In this document: in pieces, positions 47,466 through 55,892 of the stretch
Numbering within the stretch: position 1 is the stretch's first letter
How the letters are laid out: every line of letters starts with the position of its first letter
DNA from: Cryobacterium cheniae
Lineage (GTDB): Bacteria; Actinomycetota; Actinomycetes; Actinomycetales; Microbacteriaceae
Direction of reading: 5' to 3'
DNA length: 64,000 nucleotides
Assembly (NCBI RefSeq): GCF_004403395.1
Contig: NZ_SOGN01000044.1
Location: 248,446-312,445 of the forward strand
The notes under the pieces: generated by a model
Database searches by the model: none
What the model saw: the letters and a program-made list of their open reading frames with translations, nothing else
What the model was told of the DNA's origin: nothing
Program-made: the position numbers and the translations under genes

Positions 47466-49955
47466 ATGAACGAGAGGCCGACCTCCCTCGACTCCCGCCA
47501 GGTCGTCTCCGTCGGCGGCCACCGGATCACGCTCACCCACCTCGACAAGGTGCTCTATCCGGAGTCGGGGACCACGAAGGCTGACGTTCTCGGCTACTAC
47601 GCCGTCATCGCCGACGTGATGATCCCGCACACCGCGAACCGTCCCGCAACCCGGAAGCGGTGGGTGCACGGCGTGGGAACGGGCGATGAACCCGGCCACG
47701 TCTTCTTCCAGAAGAACCTGGACCAGTCGACGCCGAGCTGGGTGAAGCGCCGGCCGATCCAGCACTCGGATCATGTGAACGAGTACCCGCTGGTCAACGA
47801 CCTCGCGACCCTGACCTGGCTGGCTCAGATCTCCGCCCTGGAGATCCACGTTCCGCAGTGGCAGTTCGACCGCGGCGGAACCCCGCGCAACCCGGACCGG
47901 CTCGTGCTCGACCTGGACCCCGGGGACGGGGTCACCCTCGACGAGTGCGCCGAGGTCGCCCGGCTGGCCAGAGCCATCCTGCGGGACATGGGCCTCGACC
48001 CGCTCCCGGTCACCAGCGGCAGCAAGGGCATCCACCTTTACGCCCCGCTGGATCTCACGCACACCTCCGACCAGGTTTCCCAGGTCGCGCACGAGTTGGC
48101 CCGGGCGCTCGAGGCGGACCATCCGGACCTCATCGTCAGCGAGATGAAGAAGGCGCTGCGGCCGGGCCGGGTGTTCGTGGACTGGAGCCAGAACAACGCC
48201 GCCAAGACAACCATCACCCCGTATTCGCTGCGCGGAACGCTGCATCCGATGGTGGCCATGCCGCGCACCTGGCGGGAGCTGGCCTCCCCCGGGCTCGCGC
48301 AGGTCGACTACAAACAGGCGATGCACCGGGTGCAGCGCGGCGGGGACCCGCTGGCCGCGCTGCTCGAGGCGCATTCCGGCCGGGGGGCGACGGATGCCGG
48401 TGGTGACGGAACCGGGTCGGGTGCGGGGTCGGGAGCGCTGGCCGTCTATCTCGGCAAACGGGACGCCTCCCGCACACCGGAGCCGATGCCGTCCGGTGCG
48501 CCGGGGGCATCCGCCGGCCGCTCGTTCGTCATTCAGGAGCACCACGCCCGCAACCTGCACTACGACTTGCGCCTCGAGCACGACGGGGTGCTGGCGTCGT
48601 GGGCGCTGCCGCGCGGCGTGCCGACCGATCCGGCGACGAACCGGCTTGCCGTGCGCACCGAGGACCATCCGCTCGAATACGCCACGTTCGAGGGTGAGAT
48701 CCCGGCCGGCGAATACGGGGCCGGCACCGTGAGCATCTGGGACCAGGGCAGTTACGAGCTCGAGAAGTGGCGTGAGGACGAGGTAATCGCCGTGCTGCAG
48801 GGCGAACCGGGCGGCGGGCTCGGCGGCACGCGGCGCCTCGCCCTGATCCGCACGAAGGGCATGGGTGGAGCCGACCGGAACTGGCTGGTCCATCTGATGA
48901 AGACGAAGCCGGCCAGGCCGGCCGGACACGTGGGGACGGGGTCGGCGGCCGGGGCGCCCGGGGCGCCCGGCCGGGGCGTCCGCCGCACGCCCTACGGACC
49001 CATGCTGGCCACGCTCGGTTCCGTCGCCGACCTGCCCGAGGAAGACGACTGGACGTATGAGATGAAGTGGGACGGCATCCGTGCGCTCGCCTGCCTCTCG
49101 GGCGAGTCGCCCGATCGGGAGGTGCGCCTGTTCACCCGCAACGGCAACGACGTCACGCACGCGTACCCCGAGCTGGTGCGGGCGCTGCCGGGGGCGGTAT
49201 CGGCCGACTCGGCGGTATTGGACGGGGAGATCGTCGCCTTCGACGCCGGCGGGCGGCCGAACTTCGGCCTGCTGCAGACGAGGTTTGGGCTGACCGATCG
49301 CCGACAGATCGAGGCGGCGGAGGCATCCGCCCCGGTGCGGTTTCTGGCCTTCGACGTGCTCGAGAGAGACGGCGAGCCACTGATCGACTCGGCGTACACG
49401 AACCGGCGCCGGGTGCTCGAGGAGATCGTGACCGGGGCCGGTGCGGTGCAGGTGCCGCCGGTCTTCACGGGCGACTCCATTCAGGCGGTGAGAGCCAGCA
49501 GCGAACTCGGCCTGGAGGGGATCGTCGCCAAGACCCGGAATGGGCGGTACGAGGCCGGTCGGCGGTCCCGGGCGTGGATCAAGATCAAGCACCATCGCAG
49601 CCAGGCGGCGGTGATCGGCGGGTGGCGACCGGGCAACGGGCGCCGGGCCGGCACCGTGGGCTCCCTGCTGCTGGGGATCCCGGACGGCGACGCGCTGACC
49701 TACATCGGCCGGGTGGGCACCGGATTCCGGGACGCTGACCTCCCCGCCCTGCGGGCGCGCCTGGATGCCATCGCTGCGGTGGACACCCCCTTCACCGGCA
49801 TCCCGGCCGCCGACGCCCGGGATGCGCGGTGGGTGAGCCCGGTTCTGGTCGGCGAGGTGGAGTTCGCCGAGTGGACCGGAACGGGGCGGCTGCGCCACCC
49901 GGTCTGGCGCGGGTGGCGCCCGGACAAGCCTCCGGGCGAGGTGGTGCGGGTTTAG
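47466..49955 (+). CDS. ligD: ATP-dependent DNA ligase D (Pol-PE-Lig)
   Basis: A multifunctional NHEJ enzyme of 829 residues. The polymerase/primase domain (1-300) has LDLDPGD (D149, D151) and SGSKGIHLY. The 3-prime phosphoesterase domain (about 350-480) has QEHHARNLHYDLRLEHDG. The ligase domain (about 505-829) has the adenylation lysine K534 in YEMKWDGIRA. This order is that of mycobacterial LigD and differs from the Lig-PE-Pol order found in Pseudomonas. I chose the ATG giving MNERPTSLDS. The frame extends 14 codons upstream to an ATG that lies inside the promoter gap. It ends four bases into the stop of the converging Nudix gene. Confidence 0.95.
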   Translation: MNERPTSLDSRQVVSVGGHRITLTHLDKVLYPESGTTKADVLGYYAVIADVMIPHTANRPATRKRWVHGVGTGDEPGHVFFQKNLDQSTPSWVKRRPIQHSDHVNEYPLVNDLATLTWLAQISALEIHVPQWQFDRGGTPRNPDRLVLDLDPGDGVTLDECAEVARLARAILRDMGLDPLPVTSGSKGIHLYAPLDLTHTSDQVSQVAHELARALEADHPDLIVSEMKKALRPGRVFVDWSQNNAAKTTITPYSLRGTLHPMVAMPRTWRELASPGLAQVDYKQAMHRVQRGGDPLAALLEAHSGRGATDAGGDGTGSGAGSGALAVYLGKRDASRTPEPMPSGAPGASAGRSFVIQEHHARNLHYDLRLEHDGVLASWALPRGVPTDPATNRLAVRTEDHPLEYATFEGEIPAGEYGAGTVSIWDQGSYELEKWREDEVIAVLQGEPGGGLGGTRRLALIRTKGMGGADRNWLVHLMKTKPARPAGHVGTGSAAGAPGAPGRGVRRTPYGPMLATLGSVADLPEEDDWTYEMKWDGIRALACLSGESPDREVRLFTRNGNDVTHAYPELVRALPGAVSADSAVLDGEIVAFDAGGRPNFGLLQTRFGLTDRRQIEAAEASAPVRFLAFDVLERDGEPLIDSAYTNRRRVLEEIVTGAGAVQVPPVFTGDSIQAVRASSELGLEGIVAKTRNGRYEAGRRSRAWIKIKHHRSQAAVIGGWRPGNGRRAGTVGSLLLGIPDGDALTYIGRVGTGFRDADLPALRARLDAIAAVDTPFTGIPAADARDARWVSPVLVGEVEFAEWTGTGRLRHPVWRGWRPDKPPGEVVRV

Positions 49956-50398
49956 AGCCGGGCGAGCAGGGCCGGCCAGCTGGCGGCGAAGGCCGGGTGC
50001 AGCGGCAGTGCGTCCACCTGGTGGGTCGGCACCCAGCGCAGCGCGATGCTCTCCTGATCACTGATCACGGGTTCGAAGCGCGCCGTCGCACGCACCACGA
50101 CCGTGGTGTACGACCAGAAACCAAGATCGAGCACCGAGCTGAACTGCACGGTCACCAGCTCCGCGGGCACGCCGGCCTCTTCCGCGGCCTCCCGCAGGGC
50201 CGCCTCGAGCGCGCTTTCGTGTTGGTGGCGCGCCCCGCCCGGCAGCCCCCAGGTGTCACCCTGGTGGCTCCAGAGCGCGCGGTGCTGCAGCAGAACCCCG
50301 AGCTCCTCGTGGTGGACGAGCAGTCCGGCCGCGCCGTAGAGTCCCCAGAACTTGCGGCCGTCGGGGCCATACACCCACCTGTCGCCGTTTGTGCTCAT
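49952..50398 (-). CDS. Nudix hydrolase
   Basis: A 148-residue Nudix protein. The Nudix box starts at GGARHQHESALEAALREA and ends EEAGV, with the metal-binding glutamates in place. The N-terminal part WGLYGAAGLLVHH resembles actinobacterial MutT-like members. The substrate is unknown; possibilities are an oxidised nucleotide or an ADP-ribose derivative. The stop overlaps the ligD stop by four bases on the opposite strand. The start is the ATG giving MSTNGDRW, with GGAG close upstream. Confidence 0.88.
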   Translation of the reverse strand: MSTNGDRWVYGPDGRKFWGLYGAAGLLVHHEELGVLLQHRALWSHQGDTWGLPGGARHQHESALEAALREAAEEAGVPAELVTVQFSSVLDLGFWSYTTVVVRATARFEPVISDQESIALRWVPTHQVDALPLHPAFAASWPALLARL

Positions 50399-50457
50399 GG
50401 CTCCAGCATGCGCCCCGGCCCCGTGAAAACGCACCGCGTTTCTGAGGTTGGGCGGGG

Positions 50458-50985
50458 TTACAGGGCGACGATGGCGTGCACGGGGGCGTCGCCGAGACGG
50501 GCGCGACCGACCAGATCGGTCAGCTCCAGTACGACGCCGACGCCCGTCAGTCGGTATCCGGCCCGCTCGACCAGCCGGGAGGTCGCGGCGATCGTGCCGC
50601 CGGTGGCCAGCACGTCGTCGACGACCAGTACCCGGGCGCCCGGCGCGAGCTGGCCGATCTCAAGCTCAAGGCAGGCCGAGCCGTATTCGAGGTCGTATTC
50701 TTCGCTCAGCACCGTGCCGGGAAGCTTGCCGCCCTTGCGCACGGCGAGCACGGCGACGTCCGCCGCGTAGCCGATCGCCGCAGCCAGCAGGAAGCCGCGG
50801 GCCTCGATGCCGGCCACCGCATCGAATTCGCCCCGGAACCGGCCGGCGAGCTCGTCGATCAGCGCCCGGAACGCGGTGGCATCGGCGAACACCGGGTTGA
50901 GGTCACGGAAGAGGATGCCCGCTTGCGGGAAATCCTGGTACGAGGCGAGAAGGGCATTGACATGGTCTGCAGCGGGGGTGGGCAC
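50458..50985 (-). CDS. apt: Adenine phosphoribosyltransferase
   Basis: A 175-residue purine salvage enzyme that makes AMP from adenine and PRPP. The PRPP-binding motif VLVVDDVLATGGTI and the FPQAGILFRDLNPVF segment are diagnostic. The start is a GTG with no usable ribosome site. TAAACT ends 6 bases upstream, so the mRNA is probably leaderless. Divergent from the carotenoid operon. Confidence 0.94.
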   Translation of the reverse strand: MPTPAADHVNALLASYQDFPQAGILFRDLNPVFADATAFRALIDELAGRFRGEFDAVAGIEARGFLLAAAIGYAADVAVLAVRKGGKLPGTVLSEEYDLEYGSACLELEIGQLAPGARVLVVDDVLATGGTIAATSRLVERAGYRLTGVGVVLELTDLVGRARLGDAPVHAIVAL

Positions 50986-50997
50986 CCCTCGAGTTTA
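50986..50997 (-). promoter_or_regulatory. Candidate -10 box for leaderless apt transcript
   Basis: Toward apt, TAAACT occupies 50997-50992 and is followed by 6 bases and the GTG. This geometry recurs at 27217 and 30243. Inferred. Confidence 0.5.
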
Positions 50998-51078
50998 AGC
51001 GCTCGTGCCGACGGATGCCGTTCGGGTCTCCCGAAGGACCAATGGACCACCGGCAATGAACTGTTCGGCAAGGGCCCC

Positions 51079-51113
51079 GTGATAGCCTCGAATTTAGCTA
51101 ATAAGATTAGGTA
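51079..51113 (+). promoter_or_regulatory. Carotenoid operon promoter with palindromic operator
   Basis: TAAGAT (51102-51107) fits a -10 box and GTGATA (51079-51084) a weak -35, 17 bases apart. An inverted repeat, TAGCTAAT-AAG-ATTAGGTA (51095-51113, one mismatch in eight), sits on the -10. This layout suits a dimeric repressor of the MarR type, such as CrtR, which controls the crt genes in corynebacteria. No such regulator gene is in the window. The transcript would have a leader of about 45 bases. Confidence 0.6.
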
Positions 51114-51156
51114 CTTTTTCCGGTATCTTGACACAAAACACCCGAAGGGATAGCAA

Positions 51157-51696
51157 ATGCGGCCGGTCGAAGTGCTTGAAGAACTCGTGGTCCTGCTGGA
51201 CGAGTCCGGCCGCGAAATCGGAACAGCCCCGAAGCTCACCGTGCACGGAACGGACACCGCGCTCCACCTCGCCTTTTCCTGCCATGTGCTCAATCCGGCC
51301 GGCGAGGTTCTCGTCACCCGACGCGCCCTGTCGAAGAAGACCTGGCCGGGTGTCTGGACCAACTCCTTCTGCGGCCATCCGCTCCCGGGCGAGACGTTCG
51401 CTTCCGCCATCGAGCGGCGCGCGCAGTTCGAGCTGGGACTCCTGATCCAGAACCTGACCGTCACCCTGCCTGACTTCCGGTACCGCGCCGTCGATAGCAG
51501 CGGTATCGTCGAGAACGAGATCTGCCCCGTCTACCTGGCCCGCGCCACCAGCGACCCCGTGCCCAACCCGGACGAGGTCATGGAATTCGCGTGGGTGGAG
51601 CCGGCCGCCCTGCAGCGCTCGGTGCGGGACGCCCCGTGGGCGTTCAGCCCTTGGCTGGGCCTGCAGCTCCAGGAATTGACCGGCTTCGATGCATGA
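51157..51696 (+). CDS. idi: Isopentenyl-diphosphate delta-isomerase, type 1
   Basis: The 179-residue enzyme interconverts IPP and DMAPP. The catalytic and metal residues match E. coli IDI at a constant offset of five: H30, H37, C72 (in NSFCGHP), H74, E119 and E121 (in VENEICPVY). First gene of the carotenoid operon, it supplies DMAPP for CrtE. The ribosome site AAGGG lies 6-9 bases before the ATG. Its 3' end overlaps crtE by eight bases. Confidence 0.96.
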   Translation: MRPVEVLEELVVLLDESGREIGTAPKLTVHGTDTALHLAFSCHVLNPAGEVLVTRRALSKKTWPGVWTNSFCGHPLPGETFASAIERRAQFELGLLIQNLTVTLPDFRYRAVDSSGIVENEICPVYLARATSDPVPNPDEVMEFAWVEPAALQRSVRDAPWAFSPWLGLQLQELTGFDA

Positions 51697-52732
51697 AATC
51701 CAGACGCTCGGGGTAGGGACGGAATTGCAGCGCTTCTTCGCTGCCGCTCGTCTGCGCGCCAGCGACTACGGACCGCACTATGTCGCACTCTGGGACTCCC
51801 TCGAGCAGGCCAGCAGCGGCGGCAAGCGGGTGCGCCCCGCACTGGTCCTGGCCGCGTTCACCGGCCTCGGCGGCACCGACCTCACACTGGCGACCCCGGT
51901 CGCGGTCAGCTTCGAGCTGCTGCACACGGCCTTCGTGATCCACGACGACGTGATCGACCACGATCTCGACCGCCGCGGCGTGGCCAATATCGCCGGGCAG
52001 TTCACCGAGCGCGCCCTCGCCCACGGCGCCGGCCACCAGGCCGGAGCGTGGGCCGTGACGGCCGCGATCCTGGCCGGCGATTTGGCTCTGAGCGAAGCCC
52101 ACCGCGCCCTCGCGATGCTGCCGGTCGACCTCGAGATGCGTGGTCGCCTGCTCGACCTTCTCGACCGCGCCGTCTTCGTCTCCGCCGCCGGAGAGCTGGC
52201 GGACGTGACCAACACCGCGTCGAAGCATCCGCTCACCGTGACTCAGGTCCTCTCCACCCTGGAACAGAAAACCGCCGTCTACTCATTCGAGGCTCCCCTG
52301 CAGGCCGGAGCGATCCTGGCCGGCGCATCCGCTGCGTCGATCGACGCGCTCGGCGCGTTCGGACGTCTGATCGGGGTCGCCTTCCAGCTGACCGACGACA
52401 TCCTCGGCGTGTTCGGTGACCCGGCGAAGACCGGCAAGAGCGTGCTCACCGACCTGCGGGAGGGCAAGCAGACGACCCTGATCGCGCACGCGGGGACCAC
52501 ACCCGGATGGGCGGAGATCGCGCCCTTCATCGGCAAAGCCGACCTCACCGAGGCGGACGCGGAGGCCGTGCGCGGAATGCTGCGTTCCTGCGGCGCCCTG
52601 CAGGCAGCGGACGAGCTGGCCACCGACCACTGCACCCGCGCCGTGGCCGCACTCGACCCGGCCGCCGTTCCCACTCCCCTGCGCGAGCTGCTGATCACCC
52701 TCGCCGGTACCGCCGTGAACCGCAGCCGATGA
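51689..52732 (+). CDS. crtE: Geranylgeranyl diphosphate synthase
   Basis: A 347-residue prenyl synthase. The first Asp-rich motif is IHDDVIDHD, the second FQLTDDILGVFGD, and GGKRVRPALVL is the N-terminal binding motif. In this operon it makes C20 GGPP for phytoene, and possibly more for other uses. It is a paralogue of the gene at 27229. The ATG lies 8 bases inside idi. The stop overlaps crtB in an ATGA. Confidence 0.94.
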   Translation: MHEIQTLGVGTELQRFFAAARLRASDYGPHYVALWDSLEQASSGGKRVRPALVLAAFTGLGGTDLTLATPVAVSFELLHTAFVIHDDVIDHDLDRRGVANIAGQFTERALAHGAGHQAGAWAVTAAILAGDLALSEAHRALAMLPVDLEMRGRLLDLLDRAVFVSAAGELADVTNTASKHPLTVTQVLSTLEQKTAVYSFEAPLQAGAILAGASAASIDALGAFGRLIGVAFQLTDDILGVFGDPAKTGKSVLTDLREGKQTTLIAHAGTTPGWAEIAPFIGKADLTEADAEAVRGMLRSCGALQAADELATDHCTRAVAALDPAAVPTPLRELLITLAGTAVNRSR

Positions 52733-53622
52733 ACCGCGACAACCCCGCCGACCACACCGGCATCGCGAAATACAACGCCGCGGCCCGCGCCAGCTCCGCC
52801 ACGGTCATCGGCCACTATTCCACCTCCTTCGGCCTCGCCGCCCGGCTGCTGGCGCCGCGCGTGCGCGGCCAGGTCCGCACCATCTACGCTCTGGTGCGGG
52901 TCGCCGACGAGATCGTGGACGGCGCCGCCAGCGAGGCCGGTGTGAGCGTGGACGGCCAGCGCGACCTGCTGGACGCGCTCGAACGGGAGACCGACCGGGC
53001 GATGGGGTCGGGCTTCAGCACCAACCTGGTCGTGCACGCCTTTGCGGCGACCGCCCGGGAAGCCGGAATCGACACCAGCCTGACCGCACCGTTCTTCGCC
53101 TCGATGCGCCGGGACCTCGATCCGTCGCCGTTCGACGCGGCGGGCGTGGCCGAGTACATCTACGGTTCGGCCGAAGTGATCGGGCTGATGTGCCTGCGCT
53201 GTTTCGTGCAGGACACGCCCCGCACCAAGGAGGAGCTTCAGGTGCTGGAGACCGGTGCCCGGAGCCTCGGCGCGGCCTTCCAGAAGGTCAACTTCCTGCG
53301 CGACCTCGCCGCCGACCGGGATGCCCTCGGCCGCAACTACTTTCCCGGCGTGAACCTGCTGACCATGACGGAAGAGCAGAAGAACGAACTCCTCGACGAC
53401 ATGGACGCCGACCTCGACGCGGCCGCCCGCGTGCTACCCATGCTTCCGCTGGGGAGCCGCCGCGCGGTCACCGCCGCCCACCATCTCTTCGCCCGCCTGG
53501 CGGCGAAGCTGCGAGTCACCCCCGCGCGAGCGCTGATGAGCGCCCGGGTCCGGGTGCCGGATCCGGAGAAAATCATGATTGCACTCACCGCATCGTTCGG
53601 ACCGGGAGCGTGGAAGCGATGA
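52729..53622 (+). CDS. crtB: Phytoene synthase
   Basis: The 297-residue enzyme joins two GGPP to 15-cis-phytoene. The two Asp-rich motifs are VRVADEIVDG and NFLRDLAADRDALGRNYFP. The ATG is in ATGA overlap with crtE, and a longer frame upstream is only the shadow of that gene. The stop overlaps crtI in the same way. Confidence 0.96.
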   Translation: MNRDNPADHTGIAKYNAAARASSATVIGHYSTSFGLAARLLAPRVRGQVRTIYALVRVADEIVDGAASEAGVSVDGQRDLLDALERETDRAMGSGFSTNLVVHAFAATAREAGIDTSLTAPFFASMRRDLDPSPFDAAGVAEYIYGSAEVIGLMCLRCFVQDTPRTKEELQVLETGARSLGAAFQKVNFLRDLAADRDALGRNYFPGVNLLTMTEEQKNELLDDMDADLDAAARVLPMLPLGSRRAVTAAHHLFARLAAKLRVTPARALMSARVRVPDPEKIMIALTASFGPGAWKR

Positions 53623-55223
53623 GCGCGGCCGGCCGGCACACCGTCGTCATCGGCGGCGGCATCGCCGGTCTGGCCAGCGCCGCCCTGCTGGCGCGGGACG
53701 GCCATCGGGTCACCCTGCTCGAAGCGAGAAACGAGCTCGGCGGCCGGGCCGGTTTCTGGGACGTCGACGGCTTCCGGTTCGAGACCGGGCCGTCCTGGTA
53801 CCTGATGCCGCAGGTGTTCGACCACTTCTACCGCCTGTTCGGCACGTCCTCCGCGGAGCAGCTCGACCTGACCCGCCTCGACCCCGGCTACCGGGTGTTC
53901 TTCGAGGGCACGGCAGAGCCGGTCGACATCGCGGCGGAGCGGGCCGACAACATCCGCCTGTTCGAAAGCCTCGAACCCGGCGCGGGCGCGGCCCTCGACC
54001 GGTACCTCGTGTCGGCCAAAGAGACGTACGACATGGCCGTCAAACGATTCCTGTACACCAGCTTCGCCTCGTTCAGGCCCCTCCTGGTCCCGGATGTCCT
54101 GAAACGGCTCGGTCGACTGGCCCGCCTGCTGCTGCAGCCGCTCGACAAGTTCGTCGCCGGCTATGTGAAGGACCACCGACTGCGCCAGATCCTCGGTTAC
54201 CCGGCCGTGTTCCTGGGCTCCTCCCCCGACCAGACTCCCTCGATGTACCACCTGATGAGCCACCTCGACATGGCCGACGGCGTGCTCTACCCGCAGGGCG
54301 GATTCACCCGGCTGATCGACAGCATCGCCGACATCGCCCGTGCCCAGGGCGTGACCGTGATCACCGAGGCGACCGTGACCGCGATCCACACCACCCCGGG
54401 CGCGGTGACCGCCGTCGCCGGCGTCAGCTACCGCACCGTCGACGGCACCAACGTCACCCTCGACGCCGACACCGTCGTCTCCGCCGCCGACCTGCACCAC
54501 ACGGAGACCGAACTGCTGCCGGCATCCGCGCAGACCTACCCGGAGCGCTGGTGGCAGAAACGCGTCTCCGGCCCGGGCGCCGTGCTCGTGATGCTCGGGA
54601 TCGAGGGCGACCTGCCCGAGCTGAAGCACCACAGCCTGTTCTTCACCAGGGACTGGTCCGAGAACTTCGGCCGGATCTTCGGCACGAAGACCAGCGTGCC
54701 CTCGCCGGCCTCCTTCTACGCCTGCATGCCCAGCGCCACCGACCCGGGCGTCGCTCCCGCGGGCCACACGAACATGTTCCTGCTGGTGCCGATCCCCGCC
54801 GACCCGGGACTCGGCCACGGCGGGATCAACGGCCAGGGCTCGGCCGCGATCGAGAAGGTCGCCGACGACACCATCAAGCAGCTCGGCGACTGGGCCGGCA
54901 TCCCCGACCTGGCCGAGCGGATCGTGGTGCGCCGCACCGTGGGACCCGGCGACTTCGCCGACGACCTCAACTCCTGGCGCGGCGGGGCTCTCGGCCCCGC
55001 GCACACCCTGCGGCAGAGCGCGTTCCTGCGCGGCTCCAACGCCTCCGCGAAGGTCGACGGCCTGTTCTACGCCGGCGGCACCACGATCCCGGGTATCGGG
55101 CTTCCGATGTGCCTGATCAGTGCGGAAATCCTGCTCAAGCGCATCAACTCGGACACGAGCACGGGACCGCTGCCGGAACCACTGCCCAATTCCGTTCGGA
55201 CGCCGCTGCCGGAAGCCCCGTGA
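53619..55223 (+). CDS. crtI: Phytoene desaturase (lycopene-forming)
   Basis: The 534-residue FAD enzyme desaturates phytoene to lycopene. The dinucleotide motif is VVIGGGIAGLASAALLARDG, near the N-terminus, with RVTLLEARNELGGRAG after it. The C-terminal signature is GLFYAGGTTIPGIGLPMCL, the carotenoid-desaturase pattern. The start is the ATG in ATGA overlap with crtB. A hydroxylase-type desaturase is unlikely given the operon. Confidence 0.96.
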   Translation: MSAAGRHTVVIGGGIAGLASAALLARDGHRVTLLEARNELGGRAGFWDVDGFRFETGPSWYLMPQVFDHFYRLFGTSSAEQLDLTRLDPGYRVFFEGTAEPVDIAAERADNIRLFESLEPGAGAALDRYLVSAKETYDMAVKRFLYTSFASFRPLLVPDVLKRLGRLARLLLQPLDKFVAGYVKDHRLRQILGYPAVFLGSSPDQTPSMYHLMSHLDMADGVLYPQGGFTRLIDSIADIARAQGVTVITEATVTAIHTTPGAVTAVAGVSYRTVDGTNVTLDADTVVSAADLHHTETELLPASAQTYPERWWQKRVSGPGAVLVMLGIEGDLPELKHHSLFFTRDWSENFGRIFGTKTSVPSPASFYACMPSATDPGVAPAGHTNMFLLVPIPADPGLGHGGINGQGSAAIEKVADDTIKQLGDWAGIPDLAERIVVRRTVGPGDFADDLNSWRGGALGPAHTLRQSAFLRGSNASAKVDGLFYAGGTTIPGIGLPMCLISAEILLKRINSDTSTGPLPEPLPNSVRTPLPEAP

Positions 55224-55251
55224 CTCCGGTGGCAGTGGCACCGGTCACACC

Positions 55252-55590
55252 GTGACGTTCGCGTACCTGCTGACGCTGCTTGTGAGCCTGGCGGCGATGG
55301 TCCTGCTCGACCATCGCTTCCGGCTGTTCTTCTGGCGGAGCCCGGGGCGGGCGGCCGTCGTGCTCGGCGCCGGGCTCGTGTTCTTCCTGGTCTGGGATCT
55401 TTTCGGAATCGGTCTGGGCATCTTCTACCGCGGCGAGACGACCCTGATGACCGGCCTGCTGCTCGCCCCGGAGCTGCCCGTGGAGGAGTTCTTCTTCCTC
55501 ACCTTCCTCTGCTACCTCACCATGAACGCCGTGCAGGGGGCGCGCCTGCTGCTCGCCGCCCGGGCCGTCGACGAGGGGAACGACGGATGA
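55252..55590 (+). CDS. crtYe: C50 carotenoid cyclase subunit A (CrtYe-like)
   Basis: A 112-residue protein with three hydrophobic segments and the lycopene cyclase domain motif APELPVEEFFF. It is one half of a heterodimeric membrane cyclase; neither half works alone in known systems. I chose the GTG giving (M)TFAYLLTLL. It has no strong ribosome site and lies 28 bases after the crtI stop. The stop overlaps the next subunit's start. Confidence 0.9.
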   Translation: MTFAYLLTLLVSLAAMVLLDHRFRLFFWRSPGRAAVVLGAGLVFFLVWDLFGIGLGIFYRGETTLMTGLLLAPELPVEEFFFLTFLCYLTMNAVQGARLLLAARAVDEGNDG

Positions 55591-55892
55591 CCTACCTGCT
55601 TCTGAACACCGTCTTCCTCGTGCTCGCCGCGGCCGTGTTCCTTGTGGCCGTGCGCCGCGGCCGGCTCTCCCGGCGCCGCATCATCGCCGCCGGGATCGCC
55701 CTCGCCGCCGTGCTCGTGCTCACGGCCGTTTTCGACAGCATTATGATCGGGGTCGGGCTGGTCGGCTACGACCCGAGTCGCATCTTCGGGCTGCGGATCG
55801 GCCTGGCCCCGATCGAAGACTTCGCCTATCCCGTTGCGGCAGCGCTCCTGCTGCCCGCGCTCTGGGCCCTGCTGGGAAAGAAAACCGAATGA
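55587..55892 (+). CDS. crtYf: C50 carotenoid cyclase subunit B (CrtYf-like)
   Basis: The 101-residue second subunit of the cyclase has three hydrophobic segments and the motif LAPIEDFAYPVAA, which mirrors the ELPVEEF motif of its partner. Together they would cyclise the ends of the prenylated lycopene. The ring type (epsilon, beta or gamma) cannot be read from sequence. Overlaps both neighbours by four bases. Confidence 0.9.
   Translation: MTYLLLNTVFLVLAAAVFLVAVRRGRLSRRRIIAAGIALAAVLVLTAVFDSIMIGVGLVGYDPSRIFGLRIGLAPIEDFAYPVAAALLLPALWALLGKKTE

Noticed and set aside
51128-51156. TTGACA at 51128-51133 as the -35 of the carotenoid operon
   Set aside because: The matching -10 would be TAGCAA at 51151, overlapping the idi start codon, so the transcript would begin inside the gene. 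The upstream promoter fits better.
53337-55241. 634-codon minus-strand frame under crtI
   Set aside because: It mirrors crtI, an unmistakable gene, and has no recognisable domain.
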